Below, in pieces: positions 54,712 through 63,382 of a stretch of 64,000 bases of DNA; the first letter of the stretch is position 1; each line of letters starts with the position of its first letter. The notes under the pieces were generated by a model. That model was given only the letters and a program-made list of their open reading frames with translations, did not search any database and was not told the DNA's origin. The stretch is from JAIBJN01 sp963839745. Lineage in GTDB: Bacteria > Actinomycetota > Thermoleophilia > Gaiellales > Gaiellaceae. The stretch is taken from assembly GCA_963839745.1 (NCBI GenBank), contig CAWIWC010000018.1, forward strand, positions 1 through 64,000, in the 5' to 3' direction. Position numbers and translations under genes: made by a program.

Positions 54712-55497
54712 TCACCCGAAGATGAGCGAGCGATACGTGATCGTGCGCCGCATCCCGACCGAGTCGTAGAGGGCGATCGCAGGCGCGTTCTCCGGCCGCA
54801 CGAAGAGGCAGACGGCGGGCGTCGTCTCCAGGAGGAGGCGACAGAGGTCGGCGAGGCCGCGCTTCCCGTAGCCGCGCCCGCGGAGGTCGGGCTCCACCCA
54901 CACCTGCTGGAGCTGGACGGCCTGCGGAGTCCAAGCTGACGCCTCTGCCTTGAAGAGGATGCGGCCGTTCTCGCGCCAGACCCAGCTTCGGCCCTCCTCG
55001 ACCTGCACGCGCGTGCGCCACTCGAAGAGCGACGGGTCCCGGGCGTAGGCGTCGACCCCCACCTCCTCGCGGTAGGCCTCGGCCGCCGCCGGGACGAGCG
55101 CGTCGAGGTCGTCGCCGGTGGCCGGGCGCAGCCCGCTGTCGGCCGGCGCCGGGGCCTCCTCCAGGACGTAGACGGGCTGGCCGGGACGGTCGTCGATCGG
55201 CTCGGGGAGGAACCCGCGCACGGCCTCCCAGAGCTCTGTCACCGCCCCCTCCTCCCCGACGAGCATGCGCGGGTCGCTGCTCGCCACGACGCCGGCGAAC
55301 GCCGCCACGTCGCGGCCGGAAGGGACCAGGTTCGCGCCCAGATGGCAGAGCGCGGTGAGCTTCCCACCCTCCCGCAGGCCCGCGAAGCGCCCGAGCCCGC
55401 GGCGCGCGACGTCCTCGAGGAAGACGCGCTCGATCGGGTCCTCCCCGCAGAAGGCGAGAACCTGCGTGAGCCGTGGTCGCTTGACCAGGCGCGCCAT
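54712..55497 (-). CDS. GNAT-family acetyltransferase with DUF4081-like N-terminal half
   Basis: 261 residues from ATG 55497. The N-terminal half (VLAFCGEDPIERVFLEDVARRGLG, LTALCHLGANLVPSG) resembles the DUF4081 domain of actinobacterial two-domain GNATs. The C-terminal half is a GNAT fold: LQQVWVEPDLRGRGYGKRGLADLCRLLL is the acetyl-CoA loop (RGRGYGK) and CLFVRPENAPAIALYDSVGMRR the last motif. The acceptor is unknown. ATG 55518 is also in frame but would overlap the divergent deoD start, so 55497 is preferred. Confidence 0.83.
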   Translation of the reverse strand: MARLVKRPRLTQVLAFCGEDPIERVFLEDVARRGLGRFAGLREGGKLTALCHLGANLVPSGRDVAAFAGVVASSDPRMLVGEEGAVTELWEAVRGFLPEPIDDRPGQPVYVLEEAPAPADSGLRPATGDDLDALVPAAAEAYREEVGVDAYARDPSLFEWRTRVQVEEGRSWVWRENGRILFKAEASAWTPQAVQLQQVWVEPDLRGRGYGKRGLADLCRLLLETTPAVCLFVRPENAPAIALYDSVGMRRTITYRSLIFG

Positions 55498-55516
55498 CGG
55501 CGGGGACGATAGCGCC

Positions 55517-56230
55517 ATGCCTATTCACGTTCGTGCAGAGCCCGGCGAGTACGCCGAGGCGTGCCTCCTCCCCGGAGACCCCCTCCGGGCGAAGTATGTG
55601 GCCGAGACTTTCCTCGACGACGTCGTGCAGCGAAACTGGGAACGCGGGATGCTCGGCTTCACGGGCACCTTCCGCGGGAAGCCCGTCTCCGTGCAGGCGA
55701 CCGGCATGGGCTGCCCCTCGGCGGCGATCGTCATCGAGGAGCTGGCCATGCTCGGGGTCAAGCGGATGCTCCGCATCGGCACCTGCGGCGGGCTCCAGCC
55801 CGACATGAAGCTCGGCGACCTCATCGTGGCGATCTCGGCGGTGCCCGCCGACGCGACCGCCACGCACATCGTCGGCGAGCCACACGCGCCGACCGCCGAC
55901 TGGGATCTCGTCCACGGCGCCGTCCACGCGGCCAAGGAGCTCGGGAAGCCCGTGCGCGTCGGGCCGATCGTCTCGAGCGACGTCTTCTACAACTCCGACG
56001 AAGGGCAGTACCAGCGCTGGTCGGACCGCGGCATCCTGGCCGTGGAGATGGAGGCGGCCGTCCTCTTCACGCTCGGCGCGCTGCGCAAGGTGAAGGCCGG
56101 GTGCCTGCTCACCGTCAGCGACGTCGTCGTCGAGGGCGAGTTCGTCCGCATCAGCGACGAGGAGATGAAGGCCGCCGTCGACCAGATGACCGAGCTCGCG
56201 CTCGCTGTCGCGACCGGCACCGAGCACTAA
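55517..56230 (+). CDS. deoD: Purine-nucleoside phosphorylase, DeoD type
   Basis: Phosphorolysis of purine nucleosides for salvage. 237 residues, the hexameric-type length. PIHVRAEPGEYAEACLLPGD starts the chain, RGKPVSVQATGMGCPSAAIVIEEL and LRIGTCGGLQ bind phosphate and ribose, and AVEMEAAVLFTLGAL with LTVSDVV holds the purine-recognising Ser-Asp. ATG 55517 is close to the divergent GNAT start. Together with hpt it indicates active purine salvage. The lipid-kinase gene begins eight bases after its stop. Confidence 0.94.
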   Translation: MPIHVRAEPGEYAEACLLPGDPLRAKYVAETFLDDVVQRNWERGMLGFTGTFRGKPVSVQATGMGCPSAAIVIEELAMLGVKRMLRIGTCGGLQPDMKLGDLIVAISAVPADATATHIVGEPHAPTADWDLVHGAVHAAKELGKPVRVGPIVSSDVFYNSDEGQYQRWSDRGILAVEMEAAVLFTLGALRKVKAGCLLTVSDVVVEGEFVRISDEEMKAAVDQMTELALAVATGTEH

Positions 56231-56238
56231 GGAGAACA

Positions 56239-57192
56239 ATGCCCGACGAAGACGTCGTCTTCGTGGTCAACCCCGCCTCGGCGAACGGCTCGACGCGGCG
56301 CCGCTGGCCCGAGATCGCACACCGGGCGGCCGAGCTCGGGCTCACCGGGCGCTCGCTCCTCAGCGAGCGCCCCGGCCAGATCGCCGAGCTCGCCCGGTCG
56401 GCCTCCGAGGACGGCGCCAAGCTCGTCGTCGCCGTCGGCGGGGACGGGACGGTCAACGAGGCGGCCAACGGGCTCATGCAGGTCGAGCCCGAGAAGCGCG
56501 CGGAGCTGGCCACGATCCCGCGCGGCACCGGCAAGGACTTCGCCCGCAGCTTCGGGATCCCGCGGAACGTCGAAGGCGCGCTCCAGGCGGCCCACGCCGG
56601 CACGACGCGCATCGTCGACGTCGGGCGCGCGTCCTTCCAGGCGTGGGACGGCTCGCCGGCCGAGTCCTACTTCACGAACTTCGCCGGAGCAGGCATCAGC
56701 GGGGCCGTGGCCGCGCGGGCGAACACGAGCTCGAAGGCGCTCGGCGGGCGCGTCTCGTTCTTCTGGGCGACCAGCACGGTCTTCATGCGCTGGCGGAACT
56801 CCGAGTACACAGTGGAGATCGACGACGAGCGCCGCTCCGGGAAGATGCTCGAGGTCATCGCAGCCATCGGCAGCGAGCTCGCCGGCGGGATGCGGCTCAC
56901 CCCCGAGGCGGACCCGTCGGACGGGCTCTTCGACGTCGCGCTGATCGGCGACGCCACGAAGATCGACTTCATGCGGACGCTGCCGGGGATCTACCGGGGG
57001 ACGTACCTGCCGCACCCCCGCGCCGAGGTCGTGCGCGGCAAGCGGGTGCGGGTCGAGACCGCGATCCCGCTGCCCATCGCCCTGGACGGCGAGCAGCCGG
57101 GGACGACGCCCGCAGAGTTCGAGATCGTGCCCGGCGCTCTCCGCGTCCGCGTGCCCGGCCCAGCCCTAGGCGGCAGTCCCGCCGGCGCCTGA
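56239..57192 (+). CDS. Diacylglycerol kinase-like lipid kinase (YegS/BmrU type)
   Basis: 317 residues from ATG 56239, which has AAGGAG at four bases. The DAGK catalytic domain: FVVNPASANGSTRRRW, VVAVGGDGTVNEAANGLM (the GGDGT nucleotide motif) and IPRGTGKDFARSFGIP. The C-terminal beta-sandwich holds GGMRLTPEADPSDGLFDV and ends with DGEQPG, as in YegS and DgkB. Likely phosphorylates diacylglycerol or a related lipid at the membrane. Same operon as deoD by spacing. The 3' end overlaps the opposing gene by 27 bases. Confidence 0.9.
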   Translation: MPDEDVVFVVNPASANGSTRRRWPEIAHRAAELGLTGRSLLSERPGQIAELARSASEDGAKLVVAVGGDGTVNEAANGLMQVEPEKRAELATIPRGTGKDFARSFGIPRNVEGALQAAHAGTTRIVDVGRASFQAWDGSPAESYFTNFAGAGISGAVAARANTSSKALGGRVSFFWATSTVFMRWRNSEYTVEIDDERRSGKMLEVIAAIGSELAGGMRLTPEADPSDGLFDVALIGDATKIDFMRTLPGIYRGTYLPHPRAEVVRGKRVRVETAIPLPIALDGEQPGTTPAEFEIVPGALRVRVPGPALGGSPAGA

Positions 57193-57594
57193 GCCGCGTC
57201 CGCTTCCTCCTCCGACCGCGCGGCCGGGAGCGGGGGACGGAGTGTCCGCCGGCGTCTTCTTCGCGCGAGACCGCGTCGTCGCCTTGCTCGCCGGCGTCTT
57301 CGCTCCGGCCTTGGGCTTGGCAGTGCCCTCGAGCTTGGCCAGGCGCTTCTCCAGCCTCTCGATGTGCTTGCGCATGTCCTTGAGCTCCTCGGAGGCTGCG
57401 ACGCCTGCCTGGCTCAGCGCCCGGCGAGAAGCGTCGTCGACCTTGCCCTTCGCCGACATCGCCCTGCCGAGCGCCTCGGTGACGCGCTCGTTCTTGCTGA
57501 GCTCCTCGATGAGCTTGGTGAAAGCTTCCTCACCGCGCTTGGACAGGCGGCCGAGCGTGCCGGCCTCCGCGTCCTGCTGCTTCTTCTTGGCCAT
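57166..57594 (-). CDS. Coiled-coil protein with basic Ala/Lys/Pro tail, phasin-like
   Basis: 142 residues from ATG 57594. Residues 1-95 are helical and charged (LGRLSKRGEEAFTKLIEELS, LKDMRKHIERLEKRLAKLEG, a short heptad coiled coil). The tail is rich in Lys, Ala, Thr and Pro (SKATTRSRAKKTPADTP), like histone H1-type or phasin-like tails. May coat polyhydroxyalkanoate granules or bind DNA; no family proven. Convergent with the lipid-kinase gene, with 27 bases of overlap. 53 bases downstream of the DUF4349 gene. Confidence 0.65.
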   Translation of the reverse strand: MAKKKQQDAEAGTLGRLSKRGEEAFTKLIEELSKNERVTEALGRAMSAKGKVDDASRRALSQAGVAASEELKDMRKHIERLEKRLAKLEGTAKPKAGAKTPASKATTRSRAKKTPADTPSPAPGRAVGGGSGRGSGAGGTAA

Positions 57595-57647
57595 AAGGGG
57601 CCTCCCAGGTCGTTCGCCGTAGAGACGATACCCGGGAGGCCCGCTGG

Positions 57648-58571
57648 CTAGGCGCTCGGCGTCCGCTTGATCCCCGGGATGCCGCGCCGGTAGGCGACCC
57701 GGGCGCCGAGGAAGGCAAGGACGAGCAGGATGACAAGCGGGGCGATCGTGGCCGCCGCGATCAGGATCCAGCCGACCACGGTCACGAACCCGCGCGCGGC
57801 GGTGCCCCAGGCGTCGACGATGCTCCACGGTCCGCCGTCGTCCGACGCCGCCGCCTCCACCTGCCGCTCGCGGACGTCGAGCGAGATCGTGGCGAAGGCG
57901 ACCTGGTCCTCGAGGTACTGGAGCCGGCCGCGCGCCTGCTCGAGGTCCAGCTGCACCTGGTTGAGCTGAGACTGCACCGTGAGCGCCTCGGCGACGGTGT
58001 TCGTCTCGTCCAGCAGGTTGAGGAGCTGGCCCTCGACAGCCTCGAGATGGCGTTCCCTCGCTTCGAGGTCGACGAACTCCTGCGAGACGTCCTGACCAGC
58101 TTCCTCGCTGGCCTCGACGCGGCCCAGGTCCGAGAGCTGCTTCATGACGCGCGAATAGCTCCGCTCCGGCACGCGCAGGACGAGGTTCCCGCGCACGAGC
58201 CTCCGCTCGTCGCCGCTTTGCGAGGCGCTGTACTCGACCACGAAGCCGCCGCTCGAGGTCGCGTAGGAGCGCGCCCGGTCGACGACCTTCTGGAAATCGT
58301 TCCTCGGCACCGACAACGTCAGCGACGCCGTCTGGATCACGCGCGGCCCTACCGACGGGACCGCGCTTTCCTGCGCCACCGCGACAGCATCCTCGCCGCC
58401 GCCGGACTCGGCCGCTCCGACGTCGGCGGCTGCCTCCTCCTCCATGACTGCTTGACCGCCATCAACGCTCCCGCCGCCCGCGTCGCCCGCGTCGTCGTCA
58501 CTGCCCGAGGAGCAGGCCGCGGCGGCGAGCGTCAATGCACCGACCAGCAGAACCAGCAAGACCTTCCGCAT
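57648..58571 (-). CDS. DUF4349 lipoprotein
   Basis: 307 residues from ATG 58571, preceded by AAGGAGG. Lipoprotein signal RKVLLVLLVGALTLAAAAC, an acidic Gly/Asp/Ser linker to about residue 75, then the DUF4349 domain: VIQTASLTLSVPRNDFQKVVDRA, LVLRVPERSYSRVMKQLSDLG, a central coiled coil (HLEAVEGQLLNLLDETNTVAEALTV, cut here as two halves) and LEDQVAFATISLDV. A C-terminal membrane helix (LIAAATIAPLVILLVLAFL) anchors it twice. Envelope-associated, function not known. ATG 58586 is also in frame but has no ribosome site. Confidence 0.85.
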   Translation of the reverse strand: MRKVLLVLLVGALTLAAAACSSGSDDDAGDAGGGSVDGGQAVMEEEAAADVGAAESGGGEDAVAVAQESAVPSVGPRVIQTASLTLSVPRNDFQKVVDRARSYATSSGGFVVEYSASQSGDERRLVRGNLVLRVPERSYSRVMKQLSDLGRVEASEEAGQDVSQEFVDLEARERHLEAVEGQLLNLLDETNTVAEALTVQSQLNQVQLDLEQARGRLQYLEDQVAFATISLDVRERQVEAAASDDGGPWSIVDAWGTAARGFVTVVGWILIAAATIAPLVILLVLAFLGARVAYRRGIPGIKRTPSA

Positions 58572-58630
58572 CGTGTCCTCCTTCATCTCGGTTGCTTGGA
58601 CACGAGCGGTGCTGCGAAAGTTCCGGCTCG

Positions 58631-59050
58631 ATGGATGGCTACCGCTTCGCGACGGACCTGACCGTGCGCTTCAACGAGACGGACGCGCAGGGCGTCGTCC
58701 ACAACGCGGTCTACCTGGTCTGGTTCGAGATCGCGCGCGTCGCGTATCTCGGCCAGTTCCCTGGCGGCTACAAGGGCCTCGTGGAGCAGGGCGTCGACGC
58801 GACGACCACCGAGGCCTCCGTGCGCTATCGGGGCGGCGTTCGCTTCGACGACGAACTGCGCATCCACGTCCGCGCGACCAACGTGCGCGGCGCCCGCTTC
58901 CGCTTCGAGTACGTCGTCGAGCGCATCAGCGACCCGCAGGGAGTCGTGGCCGACGGCTGGACGGGGCACGCCTGCGTGAGCGCGGACACGCTGCGCCCCA
59001 CGCGCATGCCCACCTGGCTCGCCGAGGCGATCGCCGAAGTCGAGGGCTAG
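58631..59050 (+). CDS. Acyl-CoA thioesterase (4HBT / YbgC-like hotdog)
   Basis: 139 residues, single hotdog domain. VRFNETDAQGVVHNAVYLVWFEIARVAYL has the family pattern with the catalytic Asp in the ETDAQG turn, and VRYRGGVRFDDELRIHVRATNV the central strands. Hydrolyses acyl-CoA or 4-hydroxybenzoyl-CoA-like thioesters. ATG 58631 directly precedes the fold; there is no strong ribosome site. Divergent from the DUF4349 gene by 59 bases and overlapping the VanW gene 3' end by four bases. The acyl-CoA dehydrogenase 2 kb away may share a lipid-degrading role. Confidence 0.88.
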   Translation: MDGYRFATDLTVRFNETDAQGVVHNAVYLVWFEIARVAYLGQFPGGYKGLVEQGVDATTTEASVRYRGGVRFDDELRIHVRATNVRGARFRFEYVVERISDPQGVVADGWTGHACVSADTLRPTRMPTWLAEAIAEVEG

Positions 59051-60951
59051 CGCCGGCCCCCGCCGCCGCCACCGCCTCCGCCTCCGCCGGGCGGGTCGTC
59101 GTCCTTCGGCTTGTCTTCCTCGGGCGGCGCCGGCGGAGGAGTCACGGGGCGCGGCTTCGTCCCGACGCGGACGATCTTCTTCTCCGAGCGGTAGCCCGTG
59201 TACCAGCTCTCGCGGTAGAGAACCTCGTCGCCCTGGTAGACGATCCGCTCGACGCGGACGGAGCGGGAGGGCTCCCCGTCCTCGACGACGACCCGCTGGC
59301 CCACGAAGAGCGTCGCGTCGGGGATGCGGTCCACCTTCGGCGGGCCGGTGGTCTCGAGCTCGCCCGCGACGCTCTCGACGCGCCGCTCTCGACCGCCGCC
59401 GAGGACCCGCACCACGATCCCGCTCTCGTCGTAGCCGGCCTTGAGGACGATCCAGCGGTTGGTGTCGTTGCGGAGCTTGAGGTCGACGTCCGGGTAGTTC
59501 ACCGTCGCGTCGCGCCCGGTCGGGTAGCGGCTGATGTAGAGCGCGTGCGCATTGCGCTCGGCAATCTTGATGCCGGCCTCCCAGGCGGCGTTGAAGACCG
59601 TCGTGGCGACCTGCGAGACGCCGCCGCCGATCCCTTCCTCGTACTCGCCGTCGATGATCACCGGTGCCGAGCTAAACCCGCGCTCTTCGGTGCGGGGGCC
59701 GACGCGCTCGTTGAACGACCAGGTCGCGCCCGGCGCGATGCGCGCCCCATCGAGAAGCCCGATCGCGAGCTGGAGGTTCCGAATCCGGTCGGAGGTGCCG
59801 GAGTAGAGGGTCGCGTAGGAGGCGAGCTGGCGCTCGATGCGAAGCGCGCGCGCCTGCTTGGTCGTCGTTCGCGGCTGCCGCTCGACCACGACGAGCTCGG
59901 CGGAGCGGTTCGTCGTCCGCGAGGCCGCGTCGAGCAGGGACGTCGAAGTGGCGGCGAGGTCGAGCTGGCGACCGGCACGCGAGGGGACGACGCGCACGCG
60001 CCCGTTGGCGTTGACGGCGAAGTCGGCGTTGCGCGGCGGGCGCGCCACGCCCCGCGAGACGTTCCGGAGACGGCGCGCGGCCGCCTTCGGGTCGACGGCA
60101 AGCTCCGTCTCGCCGCCCGAGGGAAGGTCGAGGAGGCGCGCCGTCTCCCTGGGCTTGACGCTGATGGCGGCGCCGCTGAAGGTCAGCTGGACCGGCGCCG
60201 AGAGCACGGTGCGGGTCTGCGCCGCAACCGGCGCCATCTCCTGCTGTGTGACCTCCGGCTGGTCGACGGCCACCGGGAGCGGCGTCTCCACGCGCTCGAA
60301 CCCGCCGAGCGTGTCGACGACGACCGCGGCGGCGGCCTCCTGGTCGAGCTTCCGGCCCTGGTGGCCAGGCACGACCTCGGGCTCGAGCCCGTTCAGCACG
60401 AGGGCGGCTTCCCGCGCGGGCTGGTCGACGTCGGTTGCAATCTCGTTGAGCCGGTAGTCGAGCGCGGGCCCGTAGACCTCGACCGAGGGCTCCACATCCG
60501 CGCCCGTGGCGCGCAGCCACAGGCGCTCGAGCCCGCGGAACGGGACCGGCCCGTCGCCGCGCTCCAGCGCCTCCTCGACCGCAGCGGCCCAGTTCGCGCG
60601 GGCCTCGACGTCGGAGGGCCGCAGCGGGAACGTCGCCCCTCCCGCCGTGAAGGCGACCGGGACCGACTCGTAGCGCCGCGCCGTCGCCTCGAGCCGCGCC
60701 TGGGCCTCCTCGGCAGTGAGGCCGCCGACGTTGACCCCGGCGATCTCCACGCCGGCCGCGATGTGGCTCGCCGAACCGGCGAAGACGAGCCCAGCCCCGA
60801 GGGCCAGGAGGACGAGGACGAGGGCGGCTGCGAGCGCGATCTTGCCAAGGCGTCGGACCAGGCGACTCCGCCTGCCCGCCGAGCGGGCAGCAGAGGTTCT
60901 CCGGACAGGCCGGACACCAGCCTCCGCGCGCAAGGCGTCCGAGTCTACCAA
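59047..60951 (-). CDS. VanW-family envelope protein with peptidoglycan-binding-4 repeats
   Basis: About 634 residues. N-terminal membrane helix (IALAAALVLVLLALGAGLVFA), two peptidoglycan-binding-4 (YoaR-like) domains (IAAGVEIAGVNVGGLTAEEA; a second around VQLTFSGAAISVKPRETARL), then the VanW domain (GARIAPGATWSFNERVGPRT, GGVSQVATTVFNAAWEAGIKIAERNAHALY), a G5-like segment (VYQGDEVLYRESWYTGYRSE) and a Pro/Gly-rich end. Extracellular, probably in cell-wall maintenance. Start TTG 60951 or TTG 60933. Only 21 bases separate 60951 from the divergent acyl-CoA dehydrogenase start. Confidence 0.87.
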   Translation of the reverse strand: MVDSDALRAEAGVRPVRRTSAARSAGRRSRLVRRLGKIALAAALVLVLLALGAGLVFAGSASHIAAGVEIAGVNVGGLTAEEAQARLEATARRYESVPVAFTAGGATFPLRPSDVEARANWAAAVEEALERGDGPVPFRGLERLWLRATGADVEPSVEVYGPALDYRLNEIATDVDQPAREAALVLNGLEPEVVPGHQGRKLDQEAAAAVVVDTLGGFERVETPLPVAVDQPEVTQQEMAPVAAQTRTVLSAPVQLTFSGAAISVKPRETARLLDLPSGGETELAVDPKAAARRLRNVSRGVARPPRNADFAVNANGRVRVVPSRAGRQLDLAATSTSLLDAASRTTNRSAELVVVERQPRTTTKQARALRIERQLASYATLYSGTSDRIRNLQLAIGLLDGARIAPGATWSFNERVGPRTEERGFSSAPVIIDGEYEEGIGGGVSQVATTVFNAAWEAGIKIAERNAHALYISRYPTGRDATVNYPDVDLKLRNDTNRWIVLKAGYDESGIVVRVLGGGRERRVESVAGELETTGPPKVDRIPDATLFVGQRVVVEDGEPSRSVRVERIVYQGDEVLYRESWYTGYRSEKKIVRVGTKPRPVTPPPAPPEEDKPKDDDPPGGGGGGGGGGGRR

Positions 60952-60960
60952 CCGTGCGCG

Positions 60961-60967
60961 TAGACTA
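60961..60967. promoter_or_regulatory. Overlapping divergent -10 boxes
   Basis: TAGACTA reads as a TANNNT box on both strands (TAGACT on plus, TAGTCT on minus). On plus it ends six bases before the GTG at 60973 (leaderless acyl-CoA dehydrogenase), on minus about ten bases before the VanW TTG at 60951. Two polymerases could not use it at once. Confidence 0.4.
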
Positions 60968-60972
60968 GGCCC

Positions 60973-62190
60973 GTGAATTTCGAGCTCAGTCCGGAGCAGC
61001 GCGAGGTGCAGGCAACCGTCCGCCAGTTCGTGGACGAGCGCGTGCTTCCGAACGCCATCGAGAACGACATCAACCACCACCTCGACATGTCCGTGATCGA
61101 GGGAATGGCCGAGCTCGGGCTGCTCGGAATCGTCGTCCCGGAGGAGTACGGCGGGGCCGGGATGGACTTCGTCTCGGAGGCGCTCTCCTGCGAGGAGATC
61201 GAGCGCGGCGAGGCCGCGTTCCGCACGCTCATCTCCGTCCACGTCGGCCTCAACTCGCTCTCGCTCCTCCGCTACGCGAGCGAAGAGCAGAAGGAGCGCT
61301 ACCTTGCGCCCCAGGCGCGCGGGGAGAAGATCGCGTGCTTCGGCCTCACCGAGCCCGCCGCGGGCTCCGACGTCGCCGCGATGCGCACGACGGCGCGCAA
61401 GGAGGGCGACGTCTACGTCCTCAACGGCCAGAAGAACTGGATCTCGTACGCCGCCGTCGCCGACCACGCGCTCGTCTTCGCGAAGACCGACCCCGAGGCG
61501 AAGCACAAGGGGATCTCCGCGTTCATCCTCGAGAAGGGCATGCCGGGCCTCTCCGCCGCGGAGACCGAGAACAAGCTCGGCGTCTGGGCCGGCTCCACCG
61601 GCGAGCTCTTCTTCGAGAACGTCGAAGTGCCCGCCGAGAACCTCGTCGGCGAGGAGGGCCAGGGCTTCGAGATCGCCATGTACGGCCTCGACCAGGGCCG
61701 CTTCACAGTGGCGGCCGGCGCCTGCGGGGTCATCCGCGCCTGCCTCGAGCGCTCCGTCGAATACGCGCGCGAGCGCGAGACGTTCGGCAAGCCGATCGGC
61801 AAGAACCAGTTCGTGCAGGACATGATCGCCCAGATGGTGCTCGACTACGAGACGTCGAAGCTCCTCGTCATGCAAGCGGCCTGGCTCAAGGACCAGGGCG
61901 TCCGCAACACGCGCGAGACGAGCCTCGCGAAGTGGCACGCGACCGAGTGCGCCTTCAAGGCGGCGCACCTCGCCATCCAGGTACACGGCGCGTACGGCTA
62001 TTCGGGCGAGTACGGCATCGAGCGGTACTTCCGCAACGCCCGCGCGCCGATCATCTACGAAGGCACGACGCAGATTCACAAGATGATGCAGGCCGAGCAC
62101 GCGCTCGGATACCGCGACCTCAACGGCCGGGACGGGGACGTCTCCCCGCTCGCCTCGTGGGCGCCCGCGCTCCTCGCACGCTCGCGCTGA
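60973..62190 (+). CDS. Acyl-CoA dehydrogenase
   Basis: FAD enzyme oxidising acyl-CoA at alpha-beta, in fatty-acid or amino-acid breakdown. 405 residues from GTG 60973. N-terminal helical domain, then CFGLTEPAAGSDVAAMRTTA (signature 1 with FAD contacts), NGQKNWISYAAVADHALVFAKT, and C-terminal QVHGAYGYSGEYGIERYFRNARAPIIYEGTTQIHK, with the catalytic Glu in YEGTTQ. Closest in style to short/branched-chain enzymes. Electron-transfer flavoprotein genes are not in the window. Probably leaderless. The next gene overlaps by 34 bases. Confidence 0.94.
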   Translation: MNFELSPEQREVQATVRQFVDERVLPNAIENDINHHLDMSVIEGMAELGLLGIVVPEEYGGAGMDFVSEALSCEEIERGEAAFRTLISVHVGLNSLSLLRYASEEQKERYLAPQARGEKIACFGLTEPAAGSDVAAMRTTARKEGDVYVLNGQKNWISYAAVADHALVFAKTDPEAKHKGISAFILEKGMPGLSAAETENKLGVWAGSTGELFFENVEVPAENLVGEEGQGFEIAMYGLDQGRFTVAAGACGVIRACLERSVEYARERETFGKPIGKNQFVQDMIAQMVLDYETSKLLVMQAAWLKDQGVRNTRETSLAKWHATECAFKAAHLAIQVHGAYGYSGEYGIERYFRNARAPIIYEGTTQIHKMMQAEHALGYRDLNGRDGDVSPLASWAPALLARSR

Positions 62191-62675
62191 CGAGCGTCGC
62201 GCTCGCCGTCGCGGCCCTCCTCGTGGGGGCGACGGCGGGAGCGGAGCCGCCGACCGGGGGGACGTTCACTCCCGGATCGAGCCTGGCAGGCGTCGAGCTC
62301 GGTATGACCAGGGCGCAGGTGCTGGACACGTGGGGCGAGCGCCACGGCGAGTGCCGCGACTGCCGGCAGACGACCTGGTACTTCAACGAGAACCCGTTCC
62401 AGCCGGAGGGCGCGGGCGTCGTCTTCAGGGGCGGCCGCGTCGTGCACGTGTTCACCGTGTGGAAGCCCGAGGGATGGAGCACGCCCGAGGGCCTCATGCT
62501 CGGCCAACAGGCGGGCGAGATCGGCGCCACCTATGGGGAGCTCGCCGAGGAGGACTGCATCGACTACATCGCGCTCGTCCGCGAGGACGCGACCGCGACG
62601 AGCGCCTTCTACGTCTACGACGAGCAGGTCTGGGGCTTCGGCCTCATGGTTCCGGGCCGCTCGCCCTGCCTCTAG
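62157..62675 (+). CDS. Secreted protein of unknown function
   Basis: 172 residues from GTG 62157. Signal peptide TLALTSVALAVAALLVGATAGA, then a compact domain starting GSSLAGVELGMTRAQVLDTWGE, which resembles the small periplasmic BamE/SmpA-like (DUF4124-type) start GVxLGMTRxQV, and a pair CRDC plus two later Cys that may form disulfides. Aromatic-rich (TWYFNENPF, FYVYDEQVWGFG). Start inside the acyl-CoA dehydrogenase gene (34 bases overlap), so expression is coupled. Ends four bases into the HAD gene on the other strand. Confidence 0.7.
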   Translation: MGARAPRTLALTSVALAVAALLVGATAGAEPPTGGTFTPGSSLAGVELGMTRAQVLDTWGERHGECRDCRQTTWYFNENPFQPEGAGVVFRGGRVVHVFTVWKPEGWSTPEGLMLGQQAGEIGATYGELAEEDCIDYIALVREDATATSAFYVYDEQVWGFGLMVPGRSPCL

Positions 62676-63382
62676 CCCGGGTCCACGCCGAGAAGCGCGG
62701 GCAACGCCAGCAGCGTCGGAAGGGCGTCGTCCCGGTCGGGGAAGCGGCCCTCGCGGTCGATCAGGTACGCCTGCATGCCCAGCGCGCGGGCGCCCTCGAC
62801 GTCGTCCAGGAGCGAGTCGCCGACCATGACGGCCGCCTGGGGCTCGACTTCGAGCCGGCCGAGGATGACTCGGAAGATCGACGGGTCTGGCTTGACCTTG
62901 CCGTGCACGCCTGAGGAGATCCACGCGTCCACGTCGAGCGAGAAGTGCGCGACGAACGCGTCCAGGTCGCGGCTCGTGTTCGAGACGAGCCCGATGCGCA
63001 GCCCGCGCTCGCGCAGCTCGGCGAGCACCGGCAGCGTGTCCTCGTAAAGCTCGAAGTTGGCCGAGTGGAGCCAGCCGTCGGTGATCGCCCGGGCGACCTC
63101 CTCGGCACGCGACCCCTCGCCGCCCATGCCGCGGACGATGTCTGTCGTGAACCGCACCCAGATCTCCTCGTCGTGCTCGAGCTCCGGGTGGTGCTGAAGA
63201 TCCTCGATCGCCGCCGCTCGGGCCTGCTGGTAGAGCTCGGGGTCGAGCGTCAGGCCGTGGCGCGCGCCGGCCTCGCGGTAGCCCTCGGGCCCGAGGAGTG
63301 GCCCCGGCTTGGCGAGAGTGAAGTCGACGTCGAAGAGAACCGCCTCGACGCGACTCGACCCTTCTAGACCTCCGCGGGCCAC
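62672..63382 (-). CDS. HAD-superfamily hydrolase
   Basis: 236 residues if begun at GTG 63382; the fold starts at about residue 11. Motif I is VLFDVDFTLAK (D-x-D-x-T), motif II GLVSNTSRD, Lys in GKVKPDPSIF and motif IV VMVGDSLLDDVEGARALGM. The large helical cap between motifs I and II is class C1, as in phosphoglycolate or haloacid-type phosphatases. Substrate unknown. The GTG overlaps the end of the nitrilase gene by 19 bases and has no ideal ribosome site, so the start is uncertain. Confidence 0.85.
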   Translation of the reverse strand: MARGGLEGSSRVEAVLFDVDFTLAKPGPLLGPEGYREAGARHGLTLDPELYQQARAAAIEDLQHHPELEHDEEIWVRFTTDIVRGMGGEGSRAEEVARAITDGWLHSANFELYEDTLPVLAELRERGLRIGLVSNTSRDLDAFVAHFSLDVDAWISSGVHGKVKPDPSIFRVILGRLEVEPQAAVMVGDSLLDDVEGARALGMQAYLIDREGRFPDRDDALPTLLALPALLGVDPG

